Below are positions 1 to 8,162 of a stretch of DNA of 64,000 nt, in pieces. The position numbers were made by a program, and so were the translations under genes. Source of the DNA: a bacterium (lineage in GTDB: Bacteria; Armatimonadota; Zipacnadia; Zipacnadales; Zipacnadaceae); NCBI GenBank assembly GCA_030602615.1, contig JAUVZM010000007.1, positions 1-64,000 on the forward strand, given 5' to 3'. The first letter of the stretch is position 1. Each line of letters begins with the position of its first letter. The notes under the pieces were generated by a model. It did no database searches. It saw nothing but the letters and a program-made list of their open reading frames with translations, and had not been told where the DNA came from.

Positions 1-1
1 T

Positions 2-139
2 GAAGTCCTCGACCCGAAACAGGTCCTCCCACCGGAGGAGACTGCCGCGCCCGAGGCGTCGCAGGAGATAAAGAGAGTCCGGAAGGAACTGCTCATCTTC
101 GTCACGGCGCGCATCCTGTCGGAGATTCCACCACAATAG
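2..139 (+). CDS. C-terminal end of a secretin (GspD/PilQ-like), partial
   Basis: Only the last 45 codons are inside the window; the reading frame is open from base 2 to a TAG stop. The end reads 'KELLIFVTARIL', close to the 'ELLIFVTPRIV' string that closes the outer-membrane secretin domain of type II secretion and type IV pilus secretins. Secretins form the outer-membrane channel through which pseudopilins push cargo or the pilus exits. The large pseudopilin/GspE/GspF operon a few hundred bases away on the other strand supports this role. The call rests on a short tail; the upstream sequence would settle it. Confidence 0.6.
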   Translation, partial: EVLDPKQVLPPEETAAPEASQEIKRVRKELLIFVTARILSEIPPQ

Positions 140-166
140 GATACTGATGCCAAGGAGGCGAAGACA

Positions 167-715
167 ATGGGCAAGAAGTGGCTTTGGCCGACAGTTGTCG
201 CAGTAGCGCTAGTGTTTGTGATCGGATGGGTGGTGGCACAAGAAGAGCGGCCATTGCCATACCTGCCACAGAAGTACTCCGAGTCGTACACCCCGACATT
301 AGCTGAATGGCACGCCATCAAGCTAATGGCGCAGCTAAATACCGGCAGCCGTTATCTCTGGGGTCCTTTCATTGTGGAGTGGTGTGTAGTCGCAAACCCT
401 TTGCAGCATCCTGAGGAGTTATTCTTGTGGGTAGATATGGCTTTTCAACGAACAGGCGGCGTGTTCATAGGCGGACGGCACGAACATCCGGAGCGGCTCG
501 AACCACCATGGCAAGAGGGGGAGCTGACTGGATTGTATAAAGCCCTCGGCGGGAAGGAGACTATGTGCGAGGAGGCAGCGGCGAAGGTCATGGAGACGGT
601 GCGCGTATACTTCCCAGAGATAGCAGACAAGGACGTGAAGATCCACTTTACTATGCTGGGAAAGGCACTCGGCACTTGGCAAGGCGGCAAGACGACCTTG
701 GCAGCCGAGGAATAG
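167..715 (+). CDS. Hypothetical membrane-anchored or secreted protein
   Basis: A 182-residue protein with a short basic start (MGKKW), one hydrophobic helix at about residues 5-24 and then a soluble domain, so it is either exported or anchored by a signal-type helix. It starts 27 bases after the secretin stop on the same strand, behind a purine-rich 'CAAGGAGGCG' ribosome site, and is probably co-transcribed with it. I do not recognise a family. The soluble part has three cysteines and several tryptophans. Its position suggests an accessory of the secretin system, but that is inference from place only. Confidence 0.6.
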   Translation: MGKKWLWPTVVAVALVFVIGWVVAQEERPLPYLPQKYSESYTPTLAEWHAIKLMAQLNTGSRYLWGPFIVEWCVVANPLQHPEELFLWVDMAFQRTGGVFIGGRHEHPERLEPPWQEGELTGLYKALGGKETMCEEAAAKVMETVRVYFPEIADKDVKIHFTMLGKALGTWQGGKTTLAAEE

Positions 716-759
716 TGACCTTGCCCCGAAAACAAGTCCAAGTGTAATGTTAGTATTGG
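716..759 (-). mobile_element. IS3-type terminal sequence remnant
   Basis: The 44 bases starting directly after the stop of the previous gene begin TGACCTTGCCCCGAAAAC, typical of an IS3-family terminus. They match the reverse complement of 11702-11745 with about three mismatches and one single-base gap. At that second site the sequence is followed by an IS3 OrfA start, which is what identifies the ends. No transposase lies here, so this is a solo end or a small non-autonomous remnant. The strand is given as that of the 'GGGGCAAGGTCA' right-end sense. Confidence 0.45.
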
Positions 760-808
760 GAGTGCCTGGTGCCATAGAAAGGGTCAGAGCCCGACGCGGC
801 GATTCGCC

Positions 809-1303
809 TCAAGGCTTCCAGGATGTGCGTTCGGGCTTCGTTTCAGTGCCGGGTTCGGTTGCTGCTCCCCGCCTGCCCACTTCCACGATCTTGCCACCCC
901 GCTGCAGAATGACCAGCGAATTGCGGAAGGAGTGCGGCCGCTCGCCGGGAGGAGTCTTCGGGTCAACGCAGGCGGCAACAGTAGTGTCAACCGGCTCCCC
1001 GGGCTTGGGCACCTCGTAGTAGTACGGCGCGCCTGTCTTCGTGCACAGCAGGAGGGTGTCGTCGGTGATGAACCCGGTTTGATGGAGCGCGGCCAGTCCC
1101 GGCGGGTACCCGCCCTGGTCGTTGTAGTACATGCGCAAAGCGATGCCGATATGGGTGAGGTTCGATCGGCAGGTATTCACGCGCGAGCGGTCCAGCGCCG
1201 CCGGAATAGCCGGCAGGATAGCCGCAGAAAGTATCGCGATAATCGCGATTACCACCAGGAGTTCAATGAGTGTGAAGCCGCCGTCGCTATTCCGTCTGGT
1301 CAT
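809..1303 (-). CDS. Pseudopilin (prepilin-type N-terminal methylation domain)
   Basis: A 164-residue pseudopilin. The start [21 protein letters not shown] has the prepilin peptidase cleavage glycine, mature phenylalanine and glutamate at mature position 5, followed by one long hydrophobic helix. After it comes 'CRSNLTHIGIALRMYYNDQGGYPPG', the usual pattern of the small periplasmic pseudopilin head. It is the last gene of the minus-strand pilus/secretion operon and overlaps the previous gene by 17 bases. It most resembles GspG/PilA-type or DUF1559-type pseudopilins; which one is the major subunit cannot be told. Confidence 0.88.
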   Translation of the reverse strand: MTRRNSDGGFTLIELLVVIAIIAILSAAILPAIPAALDRSRVNTCRSNLTHIGIALRMYYNDQGGYPPGLAALHQTGFITDDTLLLCTKTGAPYYYEVPKPGEPVDTTVAACVDPKTPPGERPHSFRNSLVILQRGGKIVEVGRRGAATEPGTETKPERTSWKP

Positions 1304-1811
1304 GCTGGGTCACCCAACCTATTCTCTCTGACCACTGGTCGGCCGGATACCTGCCCGCCGCCCCATCGAGCCGCACGCCAATCCAGCGCTTGCCGTGGTG
1401 GCGATCAGGCACGTTGTCCGCCGCAAGGATGGCCGTAGGCAGGTCATCAGCTATCAGAGAATGATTGAATACGTAGTCAACCGGATCGAATCGGTCCTCT
1501 CCACCCCACGGGTAGGCTGCACCTTGCTCCGTCGTTCGTGGCGCCTCCGGGCAGCGGAACAGAGCATAGTCTCTGAAGTAGGGGTAGGGGTACAAGGGAC
1601 GCAAATCGCCGGGATCCGGCGGCATGTGCAGGTCGTGATCGGCCGCGTACATGAGCAGGCCCAGCCCGATTTGCTTCAGGTTGCTTAGGCAACCAGTATC
1701 GCCCGCGCGGTCGCGCACGGCGTGGTTAGCGTAGTTCACCAGGAGCATGGCAACACCTATTATGAGCAGCACTACCGTCAATTCCATCGCCGTAAATCCG
1801 CGCCGGTTCAT
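1287..1811 (-). CDS. Pseudopilin
   Basis: The ORF track shows 233 residues, but the real start is the internal ATG at 1811 giving [19 protein letters not shown]: 174 residues with a class III prepilin signal (glycine cleavage site, E at mature position 5). The ATG overlaps the stop of the upstream gene as ATGA, so translation is coupled. The head carries '[20 protein letters not shown]' and a late '[17 protein letters not shown]', a weak version of the H...DG motif of DUF1559-like pseudopilins. It is predicted to sit in the inner membrane until assembled into a pseudopilus. Confidence 0.87.
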   Translation of the reverse strand: MNRRGFTAMELTVVLLIIGVAMLLVNYANHAVRDRAGDTGCLSNLKQIGLGLLMYAADHDLHMPPDPGDLRPLYPYPYFRDYALFRCPEAPRTTEQGAAYPWGGEDRFDPVDYVFNHSLIADDLPTAILAADNVPDRHHGKRWIGVRLDGAAGRYPADQWSERIGWVTQHDQTE

Positions 1812-2536
1812 CGCTGGCTCCTCCCGGGGCCCCTTGAGGGTGGGGGCGGTGTGCCAGGTACCATGCCGGGCGGGAAGCTGGGTGGTAGCGGCCCCATCAT
1901 ACCCCCCGGTGGCACGCGTGCATCTTCCGGTGGCGGATTGCGTTCCGCGATGATCTCCTCCAGAGGCCGGAACCCCAGCGCCCGCCACTCTTGCTCGCCC
2001 AGCCAGCGGAGACCGCCGTCGGAAAACAGGACGTTGGCCTTGTCCCCGTGGCTGGGTTCGTGATCCGTCACCAGAGGCGCGACAGGAAGCTCATTGTGCC
2101 GGTGCCCGGCACGGTAGTAGTACGACCACTGGATTGGTTCCTCCTCGGGCTCGGCCTTCTCCTCAGACTCCTTGGGGCGCGGTGTGATTGGCGGATAGCC
2201 CATACTATAGCGGTACGGGTCAATCGGCAGACTCTCGTCGGCGGGAGCCCCCATGGGCACCCCGTCGTAGCTGGTCGGACATTCAAACACGTTCTTGTCC
2301 CCCACGTATTGTGGATACAGCGGCGCGAGGTCATCGTCTCGGGGCGGATAGTAGCCGTCGTTGTCCAGCGCGTACATACCCAGCGCCATGCCCATGTTGA
2401 ACAGGTTGCTCAGGCAGCTTTGTCGGCGGGCTGCCTCCCGGGCCCGGGCAAATACCGGAAAGAGGATGGCCGCCAGCACTGCTATCACACTGATGACCCC
2501 GAGCAGCTCAATTATGGTAAAGCCACGCTTGTTCAT
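1808..2536 (-). CDS. Pseudopilin with proline-rich C-terminal tail
   Basis: A 242-residue pseudopilin starting [23 protein letters not shown], with cleavage glycine and E5. The head begins '[27 protein letters not shown]' and has a clear DUF1559-type motif '[17 protein letters not shown]'. The last ~45 residues are unusual: a proline/glycine-rich tail ([24 protein letters not shown]). Its ATG shares one base with the TAA of the preceding gene (TAATG) and its TGA overlaps the next ATG. The tail could project from the filament or contact a partner; this is inference. Confidence 0.87.
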   Translation of the reverse strand: MNKRGFTIIELLGVISVIAVLAAILFPVFARAREAARRQSCLSNLFNMGMALGMYALDNDGYYPPRDDDLAPLYPQYVGDKNVFECPTSYDGVPMGAPADESLPIDPYRYSMGYPPITPRPKESEEKAEPEEEPIQWSYYYRAGHRHNELPVAPLVTDHEPSHGDKANVLFSDGGLRWLGEQEWRALGFRPLEEIIAERNPPPEDARVPPGGMMGPLPPSFPPGMVPGTPPPPSRGPGRSQR

Positions 2537-3228
2537 TATCGTGGTCTGGAGGGGCTTGGAATCGGCGGCGGGCCTGGCCCGCCTGGCCCCGGCGGGCGAG
2601 GCCCGCCTGGCAGCACCGGCATTCCCCCAGGAATAGGTCCCACGGGCTGGCCCAACGGTGGCTCGGCCGGCGGCTGGGGGACGCTCTCGCCGCGCAGAGC
2701 CTGGATTTCGTCGATTCCGCGATACTTATCATGCATCTCCTGTGGATACCGGTCCTCAGACAGGCGAATCCATCTGGCGTGACCGTCCACAAACAGGCAG
2801 TTAGCCCCATCATTGTGATGATCACCAACGTCGTCGGCGGCGATTATGATATTGGGCAGGTCGTCGTCACACAACCCGCCGCGGTAGACATAGTCGCAGG
2901 GCAGAGGCAGTACATCGCGCGGCGGCCACGGCGGCGGTCCCGGTGAGCGGGCGCTTTGGGCGGTCGGACAGGTCAGAGCCGCTGCATCGGGCAGGTAGTT
3001 CGGCACCAGGGGCGTTAGGTCATTGTCAGCGGGCAGGAAGTGGCCGTGCCAGTCTGCCGCGTACATCCCCAGAGCTGCGCCGATGTTGAGCAGGTGGTTC
3101 AGGCATTCGGCTTGGCGAGCCTTCGCCTGGGCTTTGGCGAAGACCGGGAAAAGTATTGCCGCCAGGATCATGATGATACCCAGGGCCACGGTGAACTCCG
3201 CATAGGTGAAGCCGTCGCGCCGGTTCAT
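2536..3228 (-). CDS. Pseudopilin with collagen-like Pro/Gly tail
   Basis: The longer ORF is trimmed to the ATG at 3228: [24 protein letters not shown], 230 residues, with cleavage glycine and E at mature position 5. The head has '[28 protein letters not shown]' and the motif '[18 protein letters not shown]'. The C-terminal ~40 residues are Pro/Gly rich ([19 protein letters not shown]), partly with Gly-Pro-Pro spacing. The start overlaps the upstream stop as ATGA. It is a paralogue of its neighbours and was probably created by local duplication. Confidence 0.87.
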   Translation of the reverse strand: MNRRDGFTYAEFTVALGIIMILAAILFPVFAKAQAKARQAECLNHLLNIGAALGMYAADWHGHFLPADNDLTPLVPNYLPDAAALTCPTAQSARSPGPPPWPPRDVLPLPCDYVYRGGLCDDDLPNIIIAADDVGDHHNDGANCLFVDGHARWIRLSEDRYPQEMHDKYRGIDEIQALRGESVPQPPAEPPLGQPVGPIPGGMPVLPGGPRPPGPGGPGPPPIPSPSRPR

Positions 3229-3686
3229 TGGTCTCCCCCTTCGCCCTCCGCATGTAATAGACTGATTAAGTGATCCTGAGCCGCGGGCGGGACCAGCCGC
3301 CAGGTGCCCGCGGTGATGCCGTCGCCAGCCCGCACCCGCCCGGTGATCGCGCGGCGAATAAGCGTACCCGAGGCCAGCTCCATCTGCCCCAGTGCGGTTA
3401 TCTGCGTTCCGGTGCGCTGCACCGCATACCGGGCTCGGCCACACCGGCCGACTACTGCCCTATTCGACCGGGTCTGCAGAGCAACGTCCAGGCCAGCTTC
3501 GGCAGCGTAGAGCGCCTGGGCCGCGGCCCACGCATTCTCGGTGCGCAGGTACCCGGCGGCCAGGCTCTGGGTTAGGCCGAGCAGCGTTCCGAATATGATC
3601 AGCATCATCGCCACTGCCAGCGAGATAGCCAGTATCCCCCGCCGCCGCGCAGCAATCTGCCCAATTGTCGGTCTCGATCGCTTCAT
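3225..3686 (-). CDS. Minor pilin-like protein (PilX/GspK-like)
   Basis: A 153-residue protein with a basic leader and the hydrophobic helix 'ARRRG|ILAISLAVAMMLIIFG'. The position-5 glutamate is replaced by serine, as happens in PilX/GspK-type tip or minor pilins. 'AQALYAAEAGLDVALQTRSN' closely matches the PilX/GspK core ('A..AAEAGL..AL'). Such proteins prime pseudopilus assembly at the tip. It overlaps both neighbours by four bases (ATGA), between a PilW-like gene and the pseudopilins. Confidence 0.78.
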   Translation of the reverse strand: MKRSRPTIGQIAARRRGILAISLAVAMMLIIFGTLLGLTQSLAAGYLRTENAWAAAQALYAAEAGLDVALQTRSNRAVVGRCGRARYAVQRTGTQITALGQMELASGTLIRRAITGRVRAGDGITAGTWRLVPPAAQDHLISLLHAEGEGGDQ

Positions 3687-4102
3687 CGGTTCCTCAGATA
3701 GTACGCCGTGCGCACCGTGCGCTCGTTAGCGGTCAAGGTCACCAAGACCACGGCCCCGCGCGGCCGGAAGTTAGCCCGGACTCCTGGATACATCCTCAGG
3801 TTATCAGGACCCGCCGCTGCTGTGCGCAGCGTCGCCTCCTGCACGTCGTCCCAGGCGTAGCGAATCTGCGTGGCTCCCCGTATCGTCAGACTCGACCCAC
3901 CTCCGGTGACAGCCCTTGCGCCGCGCACGTCAGTGCCGAGGTCAGCCACAAGCTGTGCCTGTACGCCCATGCCAGCAATGTGCTCGACCTCCACTCCCAC
4001 CGAGCTGTCAATCGTAAACACCATCCGCAACAGTACGGTCATGGCCGCCGCGAGGATCGCGGTAGCGATGATCAGTTCGATCAAGGCGTAGCCGCGCTTC
4101 AT
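3683..4102 (-). CDS. Minor pilin-like protein (PilW/GspJ-like)
   Basis: A 139-residue pseudopilin with a short leader MKRG|YALIELIIATAILAAAM, keeping E at mature position 5. The head is beta-rich without the DUF1559 motif and resembles PilW/GspJ-type minor pilins ('GADLRGAR...' replaced here by 'LGTDVRGARAV'). These proteins form a tip complex with PilV- and PilX-like partners, which are exactly its neighbours. ATGA overlaps on both sides indicate coupled translation. Confidence 0.76.
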   Translation of the reverse strand: MKRGYALIELIIATAILAAAMTVLLRMVFTIDSSVGVEVEHIAGMGVQAQLVADLGTDVRGARAVTGGGSSLTIRGATQIRYAWDDVQEATLRTAAAGPDNLRMYPGVRANFRPRGAVVLVTLTANERTVRTAYYLRNR

Positions 4103-4707
4103 CCGCCCACCCCCTGCGCGGACATAATCGTGCTCAGACTGATCTCGCCCGCCGGAGTCTGCTCACCCTCCGGCCAGCGGACTGTCACCGTCACCTGCTT
4201 GCTGCCCGCCACCGGGCCCGACTCGACGTGCGTGACGCCACTTAGCTGCGTATCGGATTCCACAGGGAAGGGATAGTCGCCCGGCCCTCGCAGCGCTGCG
4301 TACCCCCGCGCGCGGGCCATCTCAACGCGCTCCTGGCAGACTGCCAGGCCGGCCATATGCCGTTCCTGCACTGCACGCGCCCGGTTACCCTGAACGTAAG
4401 CCTGCAGGAACATCGTCAGGCAGAGGGTAATGATGAACAGTGACACGAGCATTGAGACCAGCGTGGCGCCGCTTTGCTGGCGCTGCGGCAGCTCGTGAGC
4501 TGCGTCCCAGGATGCAGCCCTGTCTATGTAGCGCGGCCAGAAATACGCGACGGCAATTACCTGCCATGCGCAGATTGTGGCCACCCCACCGGCCAGCCCG
4601 TAGTCGCGTGTGAAAAACCCCACGACTCCACCAATGACTGAAGCCCCCAGATAGACGATCCCCAGCCAGAAGACAACCCGCCCGGCTTTGAACAGCCATT
4701 CGGTCAT
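4099..4707 (-). CDS. PilV-like minor pilin with an extra N-terminal two-helix membrane domain
   Basis: A 202-residue protein. Residues 80-100 form a pilin helix, 'QQSG|ATLVSMLVSLFIITLC', followed by 'VCQERVEMARARGYAALRG', typical of PilV/GspI-like minor pilins (serine replaces E5). Unusually this helix is preceded by about 79 residues with two predicted membrane segments (about 10-31 and 38-58), where a normal prepilin leader has 5-15 residues. The ATG at 4707 overlaps the gspE stop. Either a small membrane protein fused to the pilin, or an unannotated frameshift merged two genes; the frame is continuous as given. Confidence 0.7.
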   Translation of the reverse strand: MTEWLFKAGRVVFWLGIVYLGASVIGGVVGFFTRDYGLAGGVATICAWQVIAVAYFWPRYIDRAASWDAAHELPQRQQSGATLVSMLVSLFIITLCLTMFLQAYVQGNRARAVQERHMAGLAVCQERVEMARARGYAALRGPGDYPFPVESDTQLSGVTHVESGPVAGSKQVTVTVRWPEGEQTPAGEISLSTIMSAQGVGG

Positions 4708-6248
4708 GACAGCTCGCGCCTCCCCAGCACCGACGCCAGTTCCTCGAGAGTGGTGATGCCCGCGGCTGCCTTAGCCAGGCCGGATTGCCACAGGCCGCCG
4801 ACAGCATCTTCGCGGGCAATTGCCTCCAACTCGGGCAGCGGCCGGCACGCGACAATGGCCTCCCGCAGCCGGCGGGTCACGGGCAGTAAGGCAAAGACCC
4901 CGGTGCGGCCCTGGTATCCCGTATTCCCACAGGCCTCACAACCTCGGCCCCGGCGGAAAGTGCCACCGGCCATCTCTTCCCGGCTGAGCCCCACCGCCTT
5001 CAGCTCTGCGTCTGGGGGAGAGTACGGCGCGCCGCAGCCCTCACACACCGTCCGCACCAGCCGCTGCGCGATTACAGCGGTGACACTGGAAGCGATAAGA
5101 TACGGCTCGACGCCGAGCTGCGCCAGGCGCGTGAAGACCCCCGCCGCCGAGGGCGCGTGCACCGTGCTGAAGACCAGGTGCCCGGTAAGACCGGCCTGGA
5201 CTGCGATGCCGGCGGTCTCCGAGTCGCGGATCTCGCCCACCATAATAACCTGGGGGTCCTGGCGCAGTACCGTGCGCAGACCCTGGGCGAAATCGAGTCC
5301 GACGTCGCGGTTGACCTCCGTCTGGGCGATGCCCGCCAGGTCGAGTTCCACCGGCTCCTCGACCGTCGCGAACACGCGATCGGCGAATCCCTCACGCAGG
5401 GAGGCGAGGGTGGCGTACATCGTCGTGGTCTTCCCCGAGCCCGACGGGCCGGTCAGAAAGATGCAGCCCTGGGGCCGAGTGATCAACTCCTGATATGCCT
5501 CCAATACCGCCGTGTCCATACCCAGCGCAGCCGGGTCCAGTAAGGCGCGGTCGGGATCAAACAGCCGCAGCGTGATCTTCTCACCCTGTGTGGTCGGTAG
5601 ACAGGTCAGCCGCACGTCAACAGCCCGGTCTGCGACCGTAATGCTGGTCCGTCCGGTCTGGGCAACATGCCGCTGGAAGACCTTCATGCCCCCGATGACC
5701 TTCAGACACGATACCAGCCGCGCCCCCAGCTCGGCGGGCATCTCGACCACCTCGAGGAGCTGGCCGTCCACGCGATAGCGCACCGCCGTCTGCAGCAGAC
5801 CTGGTTCAAAGTGGATGTCGGTCGCCCCATTGTGGACGGCCTGAACCATAAGCAACTCGGCCAGGGCACTGGGCTGGTCGCTGGATCGCTTGACCACCTC
5901 AGCTACCGCTGTGCGCAGGGCCTCCCCCGCCAGCCGCCCCTGGAACGAGGGCTGTCGGCGCAGAGCGGCACGGGCGGCGGCCTGGCTGATGACTTGCACT
6001 GCCCATAGTGCCTCAGGACGACGCACACCGGCGATGACCCACGTCGGGCGCGTTGTCGAGAAGAACACCATCAGGCGGCGCTGGCGGGCTGCGAACTCGG
6101 CGTGGCTCACCTCCTCCCAGCTGGCGGCCTGATAGTCGGGATCCTTCGATACCCGCCCACGGTAGGTGAGAGCCACTCCTTCAGGTGACAGATGTAGGCT
6201 CCACTGCCGTCCTGTGATTCTTTCGGTCGTGACTGTTGATGCACCCAT
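4704..6248 (-). CDS. gspE: Type II secretion/type IV pilus assembly ATPase (GspE/PilB family)
   Basis: A 514-residue cytoplasmic hexameric ATPase that powers pseudopilus polymerisation. Visible motifs: Walker A 'GPSGSGKTTTMYA', Asp box 'EEPVELDLAGIAQTEV', Walker B 'IMVGEIRDSETA', His box 'GHLVFSTVHAPSA', and the zinc-binding C-x2-C pairs (CEGCG...CEACG) characteristic of GspE/PilB. The ORF track starts at a TTG, but the ATG at 6248 has a good ribosome site (GGGAGGACTGAGC) and is preferred. It lies between gspF and the pilin genes. PilT-like retraction ATPases lack the CxxC pairs, so an assembly role is likely. Confidence 0.93.
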   Translation of the reverse strand: MGASTVTTERITGRQWSLHLSPEGVALTYRGRVSKDPDYQAASWEEVSHAEFAARQRRLMVFFSTTRPTWVIAGVRRPEALWAVQVISQAAARAALRRQPSFQGRLAGEALRTAVAEVVKRSSDQPSALAELLMVQAVHNGATDIHFEPGLLQTAVRYRVDGQLLEVVEMPAELGARLVSCLKVIGGMKVFQRHVAQTGRTSITVADRAVDVRLTCLPTTQGEKITLRLFDPDRALLDPAALGMDTAVLEAYQELITRPQGCIFLTGPSGSGKTTTMYATLASLREGFADRVFATVEEPVELDLAGIAQTEVNRDVGLDFAQGLRTVLRQDPQVIMVGEIRDSETAGIAVQAGLTGHLVFSTVHAPSAAGVFTRLAQLGVEPYLIASSVTAVIAQRLVRTVCEGCGAPYSPPDAELKAVGLSREEMAGGTFRRGRGCEACGNTGYQGRTGVFALLPVTRRLREAIVACRPLPELEAIAREDAVGGLWQSGLAKAAAGITTLEELASVLGRRELS

Positions 6249-6269
6249 GCTCAGTCCTCCCTGAGGCAA

Positions 6270-7469
6270 TTACTGGCTCAGTTGGTCGATGATACTGATT
6301 AGCGGGGCAAACATGGATACGGCGAGTACCCCGACGATTAGTCCGAGGATGACCACAACCACCGGGCCGGCGATAATGACCCACTTGCGGCCCAGATAAT
6401 TGACGCGGCGCGTGTAGTCCTCCTGGATGTGCTCGAGGATGGCGGTGAAGTCACCACTGGCCTCCGCGCCAGCCAGGGTCGTGACGAAGGCCTCGGGCAG
6501 CAGGCCGGTCTCGCGCAGCCCCTGGGCGAGGCGTCCTCCCTCGTTGACCGCGGCTTCCGCTCGGCGCATTGCCAGGCTAATGTGGCGATTACCGGAGGCC
6601 TCACCGGCCAGGCGCAGGGACCGGCCCGCCGGAACACCGTTCGCCAGCAGCAGACGCAGCGAAGCAGCACAGCGAGCCAGGGCACCGTACATCGCCAGAC
6701 GGCCAAACAGCGGCACCGGCAAGCCGAAGGGGCGGATCTCCAGCCGACTCGACCGCGCGATGGACTTGACACTGTAGAAGATCACAAGGACGGCCAGCAC
6801 GACAAGCACTGGAATAATCACGATCCTGCCGAAGGCCAGCAGGTGGCTGGTCGCACCGGTGATCCAGGGGAAGGCCTCCTCTCGCAGACCCAGATCCTTA
6901 TAGAGCGTCCGAAACTGCGGCCAGATGTATGTGCTTACGAGCATGGTGATGGATGTAACCAGGATAATCAGGAACACTGGGTAGACCAGCGGCAGGGCCA
7001 GGCCGTGCCCCAATTGTTGCAGCTCGCGCTGGTGCTCGCTGAGCGATCTGATACTCTCGGCCAGCTGACCGGAGGCTTCGCCGGCAGCGACGGTATTGAT
7101 GACCAGTGGAGCGAAGGTGCTGGGCTGCTCAGCCATCGCCTCGCTGAGCAGGTAGCCCGCAGTGACATGATCAGCCAGCGCGGTGAGACTGCGCGCCAGG
7201 CGCCGATTGCTGACCTCCCCTGCCATTGTACGCAGTGCCGTGGTTAGCTCCAGCCCCTGCTCCAGCAGCGCCGCGATCTGCTCGTAAACGGAGATCAGGA
7301 GCTGCTGGTCAATGCCTGGCGCTTCAGCCAGAGCCGGGGGGGCCGGCCCGCCGGACTGAATTGCAACACCCTCGTGTTTGAAGTCAAGCAGAGCCTGGGG
7401 CAGCGAATCCGCAGCTACCACCTCACGGCGCCCCTCCGAACGATCAGTGGTAAACCAGAATCTGGGCAT
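6270..7469 (-). CDS. gspF: Type II secretion/type IV pilus inner-membrane platform protein (GspF/PilC family)
   Basis: A 399-residue polytopic protein with the duplicated T2SSF domain: first copy 'YEQIAALLEQGLELTTALRTMA...MAEQPSTFAPLVINTVAAGEASGQL', second 'LARCAASLRLLLANGVPAGRSLRLA...LPEAFVTTLAGAEASGD'. Hydrophobic segments follow each copy. The platform links the GspE ATPase to pilin insertion. I chose the ATG at 7469 over the TTG at 7475 because GGGAGG is then six bases upstream. The gene lies 21 bases before gspE, after the anti-sigma gene. Confidence 0.93.
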   Translation of the reverse strand: MPRFWFTTDRSEGRREVVAADSLPQALLDFKHEGVAIQSGGPAPPALAEAPGIDQQLLISVYEQIAALLEQGLELTTALRTMAGEVSNRRLARSLTALADHVTAGYLLSEAMAEQPSTFAPLVINTVAAGEASGQLAESIRSLSEHQRELQQLGHGLALPLVYPVFLIILVTSITMLVSTYIWPQFRTLYKDLGLREEAFPWITGATSHLLAFGRIVIIPVLVVLAVLVIFYSVKSIARSSRLEIRPFGLPVPLFGRLAMYGALARCAASLRLLLANGVPAGRSLRLAGEASGNRHISLAMRRAEAAVNEGGRLAQGLRETGLLPEAFVTTLAGAEASGDFTAILEHIQEDYTRRVNYLGRKWVIIAGPVVVVILGLIVGVLAVSMFAPLISIIDQLSQ

Positions 7470-7516
7470 CAGCAACCTCCCTGTATCGGATCGGCGAAAT
7501 AATCAGACATGATCCC

Positions 7517-8146
7517 TCACGGGCCCCGGCTCTCCGACGTCGCAGAATTGTGGATAAGCGCATCAATGGCCTCTTCTCGTTCGCGGAGACATTGGATCCA
7601 CGTGGGCCGCGTGGCCGGCGGTCGCGCCCGATATACCAGTGGCGCCAGCAGCGGCGGCTTCGCCGCCTCTTCCCCATACCCCTTACTTGCCGCTGCCTGC
7701 ACCGGTGGTGTGGCCGGTGCGAGGTCGGCTGGCCCTTCCGACACTTCACTCACCACGTTGCTGGTTGCGGGCGGCACCGTGCCGCCCGCGAGCAAGGACC
7801 TGGTCAGTAGACCACCAACCCACATACCCAGTGCGAAAAAGACCGCTGCGGCGGCACCGATTTGCACCCACCTGCAGCCTAGCACCCGACCCCAGACCGG
7901 CGCTATTCCCATTTTCTCCATCTCAACGAGCTTCTGGCTGCGGCTGACGATGCGCTGGTGACACTCTCGGGAGGGAGTCAGCAGGTCTGTCGGAACCGCC
8001 CTCAGCGTCCCTTCATACGCGGCGACCCGGTCGCGACACTCCCGGCACGATGCCAGGTGCTCGCCCACCGTGTTCCGTGCCTGCGGCCCCAGGTCCTCGT
8101 AGATATAGGCCACTAGCAGATCTTGGATTTCGTCGCACTCTGACAT
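7517..8146 (-). CDS. Anti-sigma factor with zf-HC2 domain and one membrane helix
   Basis: A 209-residue protein beginning MSECDEIQDLLVAYIYEDL with the zinc-binding anti-sigma motif 'HLASCRECRDRV' at about residues 30-41. A single membrane helix (WVQIGAAAAVFFALGMWVGGLL) follows at about 103-125, then an Ala/Pro-rich outer segment. This is the usual layout of a membrane anti-sigma factor that holds an ECF sigma factor. It starts 16 bases after the sigma gene stop. The upstream part of the ORF-track protein is discarded because it overlaps the sigma gene and reads as its shadow. Confidence 0.85.
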   Translation of the reverse strand: MSECDEIQDLLVAYIYEDLGPQARNTVGEHLASCRECRDRVAAYEGTLRAVPTDLLTPSRECHQRIVSRSQKLVEMEKMGIAPVWGRVLGCRWVQIGAAAAVFFALGMWVGGLLTRSLLAGGTVPPATSNVVSEVSEGPADLAPATPPVQAAASKGYGEEAAKPPLLAPLVYRARPPATRPTWIQCLREREEAIDALIHNSATSESRGP

Positions 8147-8162
8147 AGGCTCGGTATCCTCA

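Noticed and set aside
1991-2782. 263-residue plus-strand ORF opposite the pseudopilins
   Set aside because: Shadow of two overlapping pseudopilin genes; no domain pattern.
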